From JACVRW01 sp963765135 (GTDB taxonomy: Bacteria; Actinomycetota; Thermoleophilia; Solirubrobacterales; Thermoleophilaceae): a stretch of 64,000 nt of DNA. The stretch spans positions 1,133,159 to 1,197,158 of the forward strand of contig CAVXUX010000002.1 of the NCBI GenBank assembly GCA_963765135.1, in the 5' to 3' direction. Within the stretch, counting starts at the first letter, position 1, and the number at the start of each line of letters is the position of its first letter. A program made the translations under genes and the position numbers. Shown here piece by piece: positions 53,612 to 62,736 of this stretch. Below the pieces are notes generated by a model. The model was not told the origin of the DNA. It did not search any database and saw only the letters and a program-made list of their open reading frames with translations.

Positions 53612-53658
53612 GCGATTGCCTTTCTGTTGGGGTTATGCCTTGCGAAGGTTCTCCGTGG

Positions 53659-54168
53659 TCATGAGGCTGCTTCTGTCTCGGCGGCTGGGTCGACGGCTTC
53701 GTCGAGCAACGCGCGGATGGCAGCCTCAGTGCGACCGTAATCGCCCTCGCCGATCTGCGTGTAGCGAATCTGACCGGCGCGGTCGATGAGGTACATCGTC
53801 GGCCAGTACCGGTTTCCGTATGCGTTCCAGGCGACGAAGTCGTTGTCCAGTCCAACGGGATATTCGAGCCCCTGCTCCCGCACCGCACGCTCGACGTTCT
53901 GGACGGACCGCTCGAATGCGAACTCGGGAGTGTGGACGCCGACGACCGTGAAGTCGGGCTGGTACTGACCGTGCATCCGACGCAGGAATGGGAGGGTGCG
54001 CTGGCAGTTCACGCACGCGAAGGTCCAGAACCCGAGCAGGACGACGCGGCCGCGAAGGGCCGCAAGCCTCAGCGGTTCCCCGTCCGGGATGTTGAACCAC
54101 GGATCGACGCCAACCAGTTCCGGGGCGCGGCCGAGGACAGGCAACCGACGGGCAGCATCCTCGTCCAT
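53659..54168 (-). CDS. thioredoxin-like (TlpA/DipZ C-terminal type) protein
   Basis: A 169-residue redoxin: LRGRVVLLGFWTFACVNCQR with the active-site CVNC, followed by FTVVGVHTPEFAFERSVQNV and the cis-Pro strand YWPTMYLIDRAGQIRYTQIG. This sequence type is the thioredoxin domain of DipZ-like proteins. There is no signal peptide, so the protein is cytosolic unless the start lies elsewhere; ATG 54168 is preferred over an upstream extension that is not family-like. Confidence 0.78.
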   Translation of the reverse strand: MDEDAARRLPVLGRAPELVGVDPWFNIPDGEPLRLAALRGRVVLLGFWTFACVNCQRTLPFLRRMHGQYQPDFTVVGVHTPEFAFERSVQNVERAVREQGLEYPVGLDNDFVAWNAYGNRYWPTMYLIDRAGQIRYTQIGEGDYGRTEAAIRALLDEAVDPAAETEAAS

Positions 54169-54344
54169 CGGCGCGCGAGAGGTGTTTCTCGGAAGGAACG
54201 TCACGACTCGGTTGATGGTGGCGTGCCGAAGAGGTCCTGGCGATCGCATCTGGCGATGGCAAATCACACATACCGATTGCCACCGCGACGCGGGTCGCAT
54301 GGCCGAGGCGAAGCTCACGCCGCCTCGTTCGATGACCCAGCGCT

Positions 54345-54523
54345 GTCACGCTGCCTCCGGCAGGTCGCGGATCGCGTTCAGCCGCCTCGTTGTAGGCGGC
54401 CTCGAAGTCACTGAACTCCGTCGCGCTCGAGGGACAGATCGCGGGAGACGCATCGCAGCCCGGGCAAATTCCGACCGGTGGATCCGCGTCGAATACAGCG
54501 CCGCAGAAACAGGCCACCCTCAT
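54345..54523 (-). CDS. small zinc-ribbon-like protein, possible frameshift
   Basis: ATG 54523 reads MRVACFCGAVFDADPPVGIC then PGCDASPAICPSS, with cysteine pairs CFC and CPGC suggesting a zinc ribbon, then TEFSDFEAAYNEAAER. The frame is open far beyond, into the TlpA gene, but after one indel near 54375 it reads AIRDLPEAA and stops at 54345. That would be a 59-residue protein. No family is recognised. Confidence 0.35.
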
Positions 54524-54681
54524 CAACAGCGCCCCGGTCTGGATATGTCGGCGCCCGTCCGACTTGAGCGTAAGTACATACCGGCCAACGTAAGCGTCAC
54601 CAAGACCGCGTCCAATAGGGCCGACGTATCGTCGATCACCAGGCGCTGTTGAACCTACGGGCCGCGGACGGAGGCTTGCGG

Positions 54682-54810
54682 GTGACGATGCCCCGCATGA
54701 GCCGTACACGCATGAGAAATCAGGAACGCCGCAAGCGGCGCCTCGCGGCCCTCAAGCGCGGCCGACGCGAGCGGCGCGCTGCACGCAAGAAGGGTCAGCG
54801 TTTGGGTTGA
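54682..54810 (+). CDS. 42-residue, extremely basic small protein
   Basis: Starts VTMPRMSRTRMRNQERRKRR from GTG 54682 (GGAGG ribosome-binding site 8 nt upstream) and continues with arginine/lysine clusters to KKGQRLG. About half of all residues are Arg or Lys, with a few Glu, predicting a long charged helix. It is not a ribosomal protein I recognise. It ends 75 bp before the UgpC-type ATPase. It may bind nucleic acid, or be a fortuitous frame; the good ribosome-binding site favours a real gene. Confidence 0.45.
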   Translation: MTMPRMSRTRMRNQERRKRRLAALKRGRRERRAARKKGQRLG

Positions 54811-54884
54811 GTTCGATCGGCGGCGGTTATCGCCAGTCGTCGAACGTGCTTGCCGGCCGGCACTCCGCCCGGAGAATCCGCAGC

Positions 54885-56129
54885 GTGGCGAGCATCGATT
54901 TCGAGCACGTGACCAAGCGCTACGCCGACGGCGTGGAGGCGGTCAAGGACATGAACCTCGCGATTGCGGACGGAGAGCTGATGGTCCTCGTCGGGCCGTC
55001 CGGCTCCGGAAAGTCCACCGCCTTGCGCATGGTCGCCGGGCTCGAGGACATCAGCGACGGCGTGCTCAAGATCGGGGGCGAGGTCGTCAACGACCGCTCG
55101 CCACGAGATCGGGACATCGCGATGGTGTTCCAGAACTATGCGCTCTACCCGCACATGACGGTTCGCGAGAACATGGGGTTCGCACTGAAGCTGGAGGGCG
55201 CGCCTCGCAAGGAGATCGCGCGAAAGGTGGAAGAGGCGGCGAGGGTCCTGGATATCGAGCGCCACCTCGAGCGCAAGCCCGCCAACCTCTCAGGTGGCCA
55301 GCGCCAGCGGGTTGCGATGGGTCGCGCGATCGTCCGCGACCCCAAGGCGTTCCTGATGGACGAGCCCCTATCGAACCTGGACGCCAAGCTGAGGGTGCAG
55401 ACGCGGACCGCGCTCTCGCGCCTTCACGACCGGCTCGGGACGACGACAATCTACGTCACGCACGACCAGGTCGAGGCGGTGACGCTCGGCGACCGAATCG
55501 CTGTAATGCGCGCCGGGCGGATCCAGCAGGTGGGAACGCCCACCGATTTGTATGAGCACCCGGTCACGCTGTTCGTCGCGGGCTTCATCGGCTCGCCCGC
55601 GATGAACTTCCTGCCTGGGCAGCTCGAGGGAGATGGGCTGCGAACACCGATCGGGGATCTGCGCATTCCACGGGAGATGCGGCAGCGCCTCGAGGCAGGC
55701 AACGGCGGCGGCCGCCGGGGTGTGATCGTCGGCATCCGTCCTGAGCACTTCGAGGACGCGAGCCTGGTGACCCTTCCGGCGCGCGGCCATATCTTCAAGA
55801 CCAAGATCGACGTCCTTGAGGCGCTCGGCTCCGATTCCTACGCTCACTTCACTGTCGACTCGGTGCGGGTCTCGTCGAGTGAGCTCGAGGAGCTTGCAGA
55901 GGAGACGGACCCGGGCGGTGTGGCTCCTTCTGCCGACGGCGTTCAGGTCCTAGCTCGCCTCGCCGCGGCCAGCGGAATCAAGCAGGGTCACGAGGCCCAG
56001 CTGTGGGTCGACACGTCTCACCTACACCTGTTCGATCCCGAGACCGGCCGAAGCCTGTTGACGAGCGAGAGCTCCGCGCTAGAGGCCCCCGAGTCCTCGA
56101 CAGCCTCCCGCCGCCGGCTGATCGCGTAG
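54885..56129 (+). CDS. UgpC/MsmX-type sugar ABC transporter ATP-binding protein, orphan
   Basis: A 414-residue ATPase of carbohydrate ABC importers: Walker A VGPSGSGKSTALRMVAGLED, Q-loop IAMVFQNYALYPHMTVREN, signature LSGGQRQRVAMGRAIVRD, Walker B AFLMDEPLSNLDAKLR and H-loop IYVTHDQVEAVTLGDR. C-terminal TOBE-type regulatory domain from ~240 (GFIGSPAMNFLPGQLEG). GTG 54885 (SIDFEHVTKRYADG follows) has a GGAGAA ribosome-binding site. No permease or binding protein lies nearby; such ATPases are often shared by several importers. Confidence 0.87.
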   Translation: MASIDFEHVTKRYADGVEAVKDMNLAIADGELMVLVGPSGSGKSTALRMVAGLEDISDGVLKIGGEVVNDRSPRDRDIAMVFQNYALYPHMTVRENMGFALKLEGAPRKEIARKVEEAARVLDIERHLERKPANLSGGQRQRVAMGRAIVRDPKAFLMDEPLSNLDAKLRVQTRTALSRLHDRLGTTTIYVTHDQVEAVTLGDRIAVMRAGRIQQVGTPTDLYEHPVTLFVAGFIGSPAMNFLPGQLEGDGLRTPIGDLRIPREMRQRLEAGNGGGRRGVIVGIRPEHFEDASLVTLPARGHIFKTKIDVLEALGSDSYAHFTVDSVRVSSSELEELAEETDPGGVAPSADGVQVLARLAAASGIKQGHEAQLWVDTSHLHLFDPETGRSLLTSESSALEAPESSTASRRRLIA

Positions 56130-56157
56130 CGCGGGGATCCGCCCGAGCCGTGAGCGT

Positions 56158-58078
56158 ATGGTGGATGGACCTGAACGGAAGCCTCTGAGGGTGACCACCC
56201 CCGGGGAGCTCTTGTCGGGCACAACCGCGTGGGCGCGCCGGGTCCAGAGCCCGCTGCGCGAGTTCCTGCGCACCGAGAGCGGCGGCGCGGCGGTGCTGCT
56301 CGCCGCGGCGGTGGCGGCGCTCGTGTGGGTGAACGTGGACGCCTCTTCGTACGACGAGCTGTGGGAGACCGTGCTCGCGATCGACGTCGACGGCGAGGGG
56401 CGTCGAGCTGACGCTGCGCGAGTGGGTGAACAGCGGGCTTATGACGTTCTTCTTCTTCGTGCTGGGTCTCGAGGCGCGGCGCGAGTTCGACCTCGGCGAC
56501 TTTCGCGAGCGGCGGCGCTTCGTGCTCCCGATGCTGGCGTCGATCTGCGGCATGGGCGCCGCGGTGGGGATCTACCTCGCGTTCAACCTCGGCAGCTCGT
56601 CCGCGGAGGGGTGGGGCATCGCGATGTCGACCGACACCGCCTTCGCGCTCGGGTTGCTCTACGTCTTCGGCCGGCGCGTGCCGGACCGGCTGCGGGCGTT
56701 CATGCTCACGGTCGTGATCGTGGACGACCTGCTCGCGCTGGTCGTGATCGCGATCGTCTACAGCGAGTCGATCGACGTCATCGCGCTGATCTCGGCGGTC
56801 GGCTTGTTCGCGGTGGTGCTGGTGCTGCTGCTCGGCTTCAGGCTGCGGCGCGGGCCGCTGTACTTCGTGCTCGGCACCGCGATCTGGGTCGCCCTCCTCG
56901 AGTCGGGCGTCGAGCCGCTCGTGGTGGGCCTCGCGCTCGGGCTCCTCGCCTGGGCCACGCCCGCGGCCCGCTCGGACCTCGAGCAGGCCGGTGAGCGCTT
57001 CCGCGAGTTCCGCGAGCAGCCCACGCCCGAGCTCCACCGCTCTGTGCGCGAGAGCATCAGGACCGCGATCTCGCCCAACGAGCGGCTACAGCTCATGTAC
57101 CACCCGTGGACGAGCTACGTGATCGTCCCGCTGTTCGCGCTCGCCAATGCGGGCATCGCGATCGACGGCGACTTCCTCGAGCGGGCCGCGAGCTCGCCGA
57201 TCACGCTCGGCGTGCTCGTCGGTTACGTGGCCGGCAAGCCGCTCGGCATCGTCGGCACGGCCCTGCTCGTCACAGGGCTGTCGCGCGGGCGGCTGCGGCC
57301 GACGGTCGGCTGGGGCGCCGTCGCCGGCGCCGGCGCGAGCGCCGGCGTCGGCTTCACCGTCTCGCTGCTCGTCGCCACGCTGGCCTTCGACGGCGCGCAG
57401 CTCGAGGAGGCCAAGGCCGGCATCCTCGCCGCCGCCGTTGGCGCGGCCGCCGTCACCTGGCTGGTGTTCCGTGCCATCGGACTGCTGTCGCAGCGGCGCC
57501 GGATCGCGGCCATGCTCGGCGGCGCCGAGCCGCTCCTCGATCTCGAATTTCCGGTCGATCCCGAGTCGGACCACATCCGCGGCCCGCTCGACGCGCCGGT
57601 GACCGTGGTCGAGTACGGCGACTTCGATTGCCCCTACTGCGGACTGGCGGAGCCCGCCGTGCGCGAGCTGCTGAGCGACTTCGCCGACGTCCGCTACGTG
57701 TGGCGCCACCTGCCGCTGACCGACGTGCACCCGCACGCCCAGCTCGCCGCCGAGGCCTCCGAGGCCGCCGCCGACAGGGCGCGTTCTGGGAGATGCACGA
57801 CCTGCTGCTCGAGCACCAGGACGCACTGCGGCTGCCCGATCTGGTCGGCGTACGCCGAGCAAGTCGGGCTCGACGTGGCTCGCTTCACCGAGGACCTGCA
57901 AGACCACGTCGGGGCGAACCGGATCGCCCAGGACGTGGAGGGCGCGGACCTGAGCGGCGTGTCCGGCACACCCACGTTCTTCATCAACGGGCGCCGCCAC
58001 CACGGCGCCTACGACATCGACACCCTCTCGCGCGCCGTACACGCGGCCGGCGCGCGCGCCAAGCTGACCGCGTCGTAG
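56158..58078 (+). CDS. nhaA: Na+/H+ antiporter NhaA fused to a DsbA-like thioredoxin domain, three apparent indels
   Basis: Residues ~30-430 are NhaA: TESGGAAVLLAAAVAALVWV, MTFFFFVLGLEARREFD, STDTAFALGLLYVFGRRVPD and the ion-binding VIVDDLLALVVIAIVY aspartates. Residues ~460-639 are a DsbA-type thioredoxin domain: VTVVEYGDFDCPYCGLAEPA (CPYC) through SGTPTFFINGRRHHG. Indels occur at ~56398 (extra G), ~57778 (missing C; DQGAFWEMHDLLLEHQ follows) and ~57850 (extra G). Correcting them gives 639 residues. The fusion is known in Actinobacteria; the role of the thioredoxin domain is unexplained. Confidence 0.82.
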
Positions 58079-58089
58079 GGGACCGATCG

Positions 58090-58314
58090 GGGACCGCGAA
58101 GGACCTGGCCTTCACCCTCGCCGCCACCCCGGCCGTCGTGGCCGGCCTCGCGCTCGAGCGCCGCATATTCGCGCCGGGGCGCGAGCCGCGCAAGAACGAG
58201 TCGATCACGTGGAGCATCGGCTGGCTCGTGGCCGCGCTCACGGTGGCGGCCGCGATCGTAGCGTGGCGGGCGGGCCGGTCGGCGGGTCCGGATCACCGCG
58301 ACCGCCGGCTGAGC
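58090..58314 (+). other. possible small membrane protein downstream of nhaA
   Basis: The frame after the nhaA stop reads AKDLAFTLAATPAVVAGLAL, then a charged stretch, then ITWSIGWLVAALTVAAAIVA, two plausible membrane helices. There is no convincing start; GTG 58138 would remove the first helix. It may be a small protein whose 5' end is affected by an indel, or non-coding. Confidence 0.25.
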
Positions 58315-58366
58315 GCGCGCGACGGACGCCCCCCGCTTTCGCGCACTGGCCGGGCACAAGAACTCG

Positions 58367-58782
58367 TCACGAAGCCTGTGGAGCCGTCATGGCCCGCGCC
58401 TGGGATACGCGCGACTCGAAGCGCGTCGCAAGCGTCGCCAGCAGGCCGGCTCCCCCGACGATCACGTAGAAGAGAAGCGCCGCCGTGCTGTCGTCGAACC
58501 CGACGATGAATGGCAGCAGGATCAGGGCGACGGTCACGGTGAGGTCCGCGTAGCCGTGGAGGAGCGGCGGGATGACCCGCACGATCCCGGTCGACCACGC
58601 TGTGCCCACCGCGAGCACGGCGGCACCGGCGCCGAACGCGAGCGCTATCACCGTTGCGGCGGTGGAGTGGAAGTCGAAGACGATCGGCCCGGCAATGATG
58701 ATCGCCGCGAGCGGGTAGTCGAGCACGCCGTGAACTCCGGGGGGACGATGCCGCGGGCCATGAGCTTGTTGAGTGCAGCCAT
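58367..58782 (-). CDS. four-helix membrane protein of unknown function, one apparent frameshift
   Basis: ATG 58782 (MAALNKLMARGIVPPEF) has an AGGAGG ribosome-binding site. After a missing C near 58735 the second frame continues HGVLDYPLAAIIIAGPIVFD and three more hydrophobic segments (AVLAVGTAWSTGIVRVIPPL, LTVTVALILLPFIVGF, ALLFYVIVGGAGLLATLATR). Corrected length is 138 residues. The layout is like SPW-repeat-type small membrane proteins, but I cannot assign it firmly. Confidence 0.55.
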
Positions 58783-59111
58783 TGGTATTGCCTCCTGGTG
58801 GTGAGCCGTTGGACGCTTCGCCGTCAAGCGAAGCCGATGTGCGGCGCTGCACAACAGCCGTGTCGCATGGTTGATCTGCGTTCCTTATCGCGAGCGTGCC
58901 GCAAGTCGTGGGTCCGCGGCCTGACCATCGCCAAGGAGGACGAGCACCGTGCGCCCATCGCTAGCGCGTATCGCTGATCGTCGAGCGTGCTTGCGGTCAC
59001 CGAACCCGCTCGCAGAATGGCGCACATGGAACGATGCCTCGCGAGCTCGACCCGGGTTCAACGACATGCTCGCGCCGTCCGAGCCGACGTGTGCGAAGGG
59101 ACGCCGGCCGG
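58783..59111. other. intergenic region, no clear gene
   Basis: This is the divergent region between the four-helix membrane protein and the DsbA-like gene. A GTG near 58949 with an upstream AAGGAGG starts a plus-strand frame of 69 codons, but the sequence looks like a shadow and has no family resemblance. Confidence 0.3.
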
Positions 59112-59645
59112 GTGAACACTCCGGCCTTAAGCACCCTGCCCGCGGTCCGAGACCGTGATCACGTCACCGGCTCGAACCGCCCCAGGCTGACACTCGTCGA
59201 GTATGGGGACTTCGGATGCCAGTACTGCTTCGCTGCCAGTCGACCGGTGAAGGCACTCCTGGACCGCTTCGACGGCCTCCGCCTCGTCTGGCGCCACTTC
59301 CCCGCGCCTCAACTCCATCCTCGAGCGGACCTCGCCGCGGAGCTCTCCGAGCTCGCCGGCTTGCACGGGAAGTTCTGGGACGCACATTCGCTGCTGCTGA
59401 CAGCGCACGGGCGGTTCTCACACGACGACCTGCTCTCCGTGGCAGGGCGACTCGGGCTGGATCCAGCGGAGACCCAGGCGGCCCTTCGCGAGCGCAGGTT
59501 TCGAGAGCGCGTTCTCGCCGACGCCGAGGGCGGCAGGCGAGCTGGGGTCCACGCGACGCCAACCTTCTTCGTGGATGGCGAGCGCCTTGATCGACCCTGG
59601 CGCGAACTCGCGCAGATTGTGCCGGCAAGGCTCGCAGCAGCCTAG
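59112..59645 (+). CDS. DsbA-family thioredoxin-like protein
   Basis: A 177-residue protein related to the C-terminal domain of the NhaA fusion nearby: RLTLVEYGDFGCQYCFAASR with active-site CQYC, LVWRHFPAPQLHPRADLAAE, and the cis-Pro strand GVHATPTFFVDGERLDRPW. No signal peptide is seen, so it is probably cytosolic. GTG 59112 is chosen; upstream frame to 59034 is arginine-rich and not family-like. It may be a duplicate of the fused domain. Confidence 0.8.
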   Translation: MNTPALSTLPAVRDRDHVTGSNRPRLTLVEYGDFGCQYCFAASRPVKALLDRFDGLRLVWRHFPAPQLHPRADLAAELSELAGLHGKFWDAHSLLLTAHGRFSHDDLLSVAGRLGLDPAETQAALRERRFRERVLADAEGGRRAGVHATPTFFVDGERLDRPWRELAQIVPARLAAA

Positions 59646-60597
59646 CCGTGGGTCGACGTCCGGTCATAGGCAGCATAAGCGAGGCGCGAATGCCGTCGTG
59701 GGGCGCGTCCGCCTACTCGGAAGGGGGCGCGTCGTGATCCCGGACACGCTCCCGCTCCGGGGCGATTGGTATGGGCAGGGGGCGCCCGATGGCGGGCGCC
59801 CCTCGGACTCGTCCGCCAGGTGGGCGCACCGCGCAATCGGGTCGGGTCCGCTCGTCCGCAGACACGCGCGGCTATCGGAGGCGATCCCAGGGCGCTCCAG
59901 CAGCGTCCGGGACATCTCGTCGTGGTACCGGGGCGACGTCCTGGTCCTCGGACTGCGAGGAGGCCTACAACTAGTCATGGCCGACCACGAGGAAGAGGAC
60001 ACGCCCCGGGGTTCGATCCCCGTGGACGGATGCGGGACACCGACACGGTTCGGCAAACGGCGCAGCTGAGGCTGTTCGTCGACCTCGCCGGCGAGCCCTG
60101 GCAGCAGGGCAAAGCTGGTCGACGAAGGTCGCCACCGCGTTCACGTCCTCGCAGACCGAGCACGGCGGGCAAAGGTCCAACATCGACGGGCGGGACGAGG
60201 AGACACTCGTGGTCGCACGCGCGCAGAGTGCTCGTCTCGCCCGCTTCACCGCGGTGATCGGGGCACCACGAGAGGGCGGCCTCCTGACCGCTCCGCAAGC
60301 TGCCGAGCGCGCCTGCCTGACCGTGACCTCGCTGCCGCGTTTTCGTGATGGCGGGGGCGCGCAAGCCGGCGAGCTGTTGCTCGAGGCTGTCGGCGGATGG
60401 CGCTCGCCTATGTGCTGCCCGGCCTCGGCAGGCGCACGAGGATCCGCTGGCTCGTCACGGCGTGCGCGGGGGGTTCTCGGAGCGGCGTTGCTGGCTCTCC
60501 ACGAGCTAGGCCAATCGGGCCGCGCCGAGATGTCCGGATCGGCGGCCGGCGATGCCTTCAGCCCCTAGCGCTCGCGAGCCTTGCCGGCTGCGAGCCG
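59646..60597. other. gene-poor stretch with a hairpin and a WrbA relic
   Basis: No intact gene. A perfect 9-bp stem GGGGCGCCC / GGGCGCCCC with a 6-nt loop lies at 59779-59802, about 135 bp past the DsbA stop, without a T-run. A decayed WrbA-like sequence occupies about 60024-60200. The rest (60200-60597) shows only arginine-rich shadow frames. Confidence 0.4.
60024..60200 (+). pseudogene. WrbA-like NAD(P)H:quinone oxidoreductase fragment
   Basis: Pieces in different frames match the intact gene at 62009: GCGTPTRFGK (cf. FGTPTRFGN), TAQLRLFVDLAGEPWQQGK (cf. AAQLKMFVDQAGQLWEEGK) and VATAFTSSQTEHGGQ (cf. VMTAFTSSQTDHGGQ). Stops and shifts interrupt it and neither the FMN loop nor the C-terminus remains. 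It is a relic of a duplicated or second wrbA gene. Confidence 0.65.
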
Positions 60598-60741
60598 TCA
60601 GCCATGGCGGCAGCCCTCCCCGTTGCGGACCATCTGGACGCACATGAGCAGGTGCGGCGGAAGCGGGCGGCCGAAGTCGTGCAGCGCTAGCGCGACCCGC
60701 ACAACCCACGGGAGCCGATGGTGGGGGATGCGCTCAGCCAT
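60598..60741 (-). CDS. 47-residue protein coupled to the gene upstream
   Basis: ATG 60741 overlaps the stop of the preceding gene (TGATG), with GGGAGG as ribosome-binding site. It reads MAERIPHHRLPWVVRVALAL, then HDFGRPLPPHLLMCVQMVRN and ends GEGCRHG. No family is recognised. It could be a short protein or the first part of a truncated gene. Confidence 0.35.
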   Translation of the reverse strand: MAERIPHHRLPWVVRVALALHDFGRPLPPHLLMCVQMVRNGEGCRHG

Positions 60742-61180
60742 CACGCAGCCTCCCTCTTGGGCCACGGCTGACTCACAGCCCGCCGCCGGGCGTCTTCCTT
60801 CTCGCTGTCCCCGCACATCACGAAGTAGGCGTGGTCGCGAAACGGGATCGGGTCTTCCTGCTCGTGGTCCGGCGCGGTGAAGATCACGTCCAGCGCGACG
60901 CTGGCCGGAACGAGCGCCAGTTGCAGCAGTGGCCCGATCATCGGCCGGACCTCCGCGCCATGCCGCGGCACCAGCTCAGCCCGGGCAGCGAACCCCCAAG
61001 GATCGCCACCGTGACGATCTCGTGCCGGTCGAACCGTGCCATCGTGAAGTGTTCGCGCGAGGCGAACGGGATGGCGAGCGACCGACCGCCCGCCTCGGGC
61101 GTCTTCACCGCCACCGGCCCAGCGGCCTCGAAGCCGTCGCTCTGGCGCTTGGAAACATGGTCGAAGACGATGCTGGACAC
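60741..61180 (-). CDS. protein of unknown function, one apparent frameshift
   Basis: GTG 61180 has a good GAGGAG ribosome-binding site and reads SSIVFDHVSKRQSDGFEAAG, then FASREHFTMARFDRHEIVTV. A missing G near 61003 shifts the frame, after which it continues FAARAELVPRHGAEVRPMIG and PDHEQEDPIPFRDHAYFVMC to a stop at 60741. Corrected length is 146 residues. I recognise no family. It forms a coupled pair with the 47-codon gene downstream. Confidence 0.45.
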
Positions 61181-61320
61181 GGGTTTCTCCTCACCGGACG
61201 ATTCTGCGGGCTGAGCCGCGCGCCGCAAGCCCATTCGCAGATGCTCCATCGGCGCTGGCGATGAGCCCGGCTCCACGAGCCTGGCCGCCGGTGCGATAAG
61301 AAAACGCGGTTCGAATCACG

Positions 61321-61581
61321 ATGACCGACCGGGAACAGAGCTCACGGGTCTTGCGACTGTCCGGGTTCTTCTGGGGGCTGGACTGTCGACAGCGGCCTCG
61401 CCTTCAGGAGACGATGGCTGCGCTACTAAAGGCGGACGAGAAGATTCCGGATAGAGAGCTGATCCTTCAGTCGATTGAGCGCACTTGGCGCGAGACGCGG
61501 CCGCCGATCGCGGCCCGCGTCGAGGCGTTCTACCGCGAGCGCCCGGATGTCGCCGATCGCCCGGGCGCCTACGGCGTGTGA
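61321..61581 (+). CDS. 86-residue protein of unknown function
   Basis: ATG 61321 reads MTDREQSSRVLRLSGFFWGL and continues KADEKIPDRELILQSIERTW, then RPPIAARVEAFYRERPDVAD. The second half is helical and charged with a coding-like composition. It is divergent from the unknown gene at 60741-61180 with a 140-bp gap. No family recognised. Confidence 0.35.
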   Translation: MTDREQSSRVLRLSGFFWGLDCRQRPRLQETMAALLKADEKIPDRELILQSIERTWRETRPPIAARVEAFYRERPDVADRPGAYGV

Positions 61582-62008
61582 CCTACCTGCGCCACGGCCG
61601 GCAGGAAGGGCACCCGCGTGTGACAACCGCACTGATGGCGGGGTGGATCATGCATCGGGGGGTGAGTGCGTCGTGCTGGGCCTGCTCAGGATCGTGAGCT
61701 GAAGTCCCCATCGATGCGACTGCTGGTTCTTCCCACGTGACGGCCCTTCTATCCGAAACGCTGATAACTCAGCGTCACCCCTTCTTGTATCGCTGCGCAC
61801 GCGCCGTTTCCATGAGCGTGTAGCGGCGTGCCCGAGCGGTAGCTCCGCCACCACCAAACAACAAGAGGAGCATCATCAATGTCTCGATTCGTCTCGTGGC
61901 TGCCCATCGCGGTCTCTGATCGGCACGCTCGACTGTCGGGGGCGATCGCATACTCCGACCGCTCACGCTCGAGCTGTCCGCTACCCAGCCGGCCTAGGAG
62001 CCGCGATC
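61582..62008. other. intergenic region, no supported gene
   Basis: Somewhat lower GC than the surroundings. A plus-strand ATG at 61879 has a GAGGAG ribosome-binding site but its frame (MSRFVSWLPIAVSDRHARLS) soon becomes arginine-rich and runs into wrbA in another frame. A minus-strand 33-codon frame (MMLLLLFGGGG start, near 61793-61894) is also unsupported. Confidence 0.3.
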
Positions 62009-62717
62009 ATGCCCATGAGCGACACGCTTGGTCGCGCGGCGAGGGTGCTCGTCGTCTACTACAGCGCCACCGGCCACGTGCATGCCCTCGCCAAGGCCGT
62101 CGCCGAGGGCGCGGAACAGGTGGGTGCCGAGGTGCGGCTCCGTCACGTGGAGGAGCTCGCCCCCGAGATGCTGATCTCCCAGAACCAGGCGTGGGGACGG
62201 CATCGCTCCGAGGTGAGCGACGAGCCGACCGCGTCCCTGGGCGATCTCGAGTGGGCCGACGGGATCGCGTTCGGGACGCCGACGAGGTTCGGCAACGTGG
62301 CAGCGCAGCTGAAAGATGTTCGTCGACCAGGCGGGGCAACTGTGGGAGGAGGGGAAGCTGATCAACAAGGTGATGACCGCATTTACCTCCTCGCAGACCG
62401 ACCACGGCGGCCAGGAGTCGACGATCCTGGCGCTCGCGAACACCTTCTACCACTGGGGAGCGATCGTGCTGCCGCTCGGCTATACGGTCCACGAGGTCTT
62501 CGCCGGCGGCGGCAACCCGTACGGCGCGTCGTTTACCAGCGGCATCCGAGTGGGTCCGCCCGATCCCGAGGCGATGGCCGTCGCAGTCTCCCAGGGCCGG
62601 CGCCTGGCACGGGTGGCGCAGGTGATCGGGCTCGCGCAGGAGCGGGGACTGCTCGACGTGCAGGCCTGGGTGGTGCCTCCACAGGACGCACGTCCGGCGC
62701 CCGGGCTCGCAAGCTGA
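62009..62717 (+). CDS. wrbA: NAD(P)H:quinone oxidoreductase, WrbA type, one apparent +1 frameshift
   Basis: FMN-dependent two-electron quinone reductase. The FMN phosphate loop is VLVVYYSATGHVHALAKAVA, then WADGIAFGTPTRFGNVAAQL. An extra A near 62313 breaks the frame; removing it gives QLKMFVDQAGQLWEEGKLIN and restores 235 residues. The family motif FTSSQTDHGGQESTIL and the C-terminal GRRLARVAQVIG are intact. It protects against quinone redox cycling. It is 19 bp upstream of transaldolase, probably co-transcribed. A decayed relative lies at 60024. Confidence 0.83.
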
Positions 62718-62736
62718 GCACCTGAGGGACAGCACT

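Noticed and set aside
60003..60030. T-arm-like sequence GGGGTTCGATCCCCG suggesting a tRNA end
   Set aside because: It lies beside the decayed WrbA coding sequence, lacks any anticodon or acceptor arm and is explained by a local palindrome.
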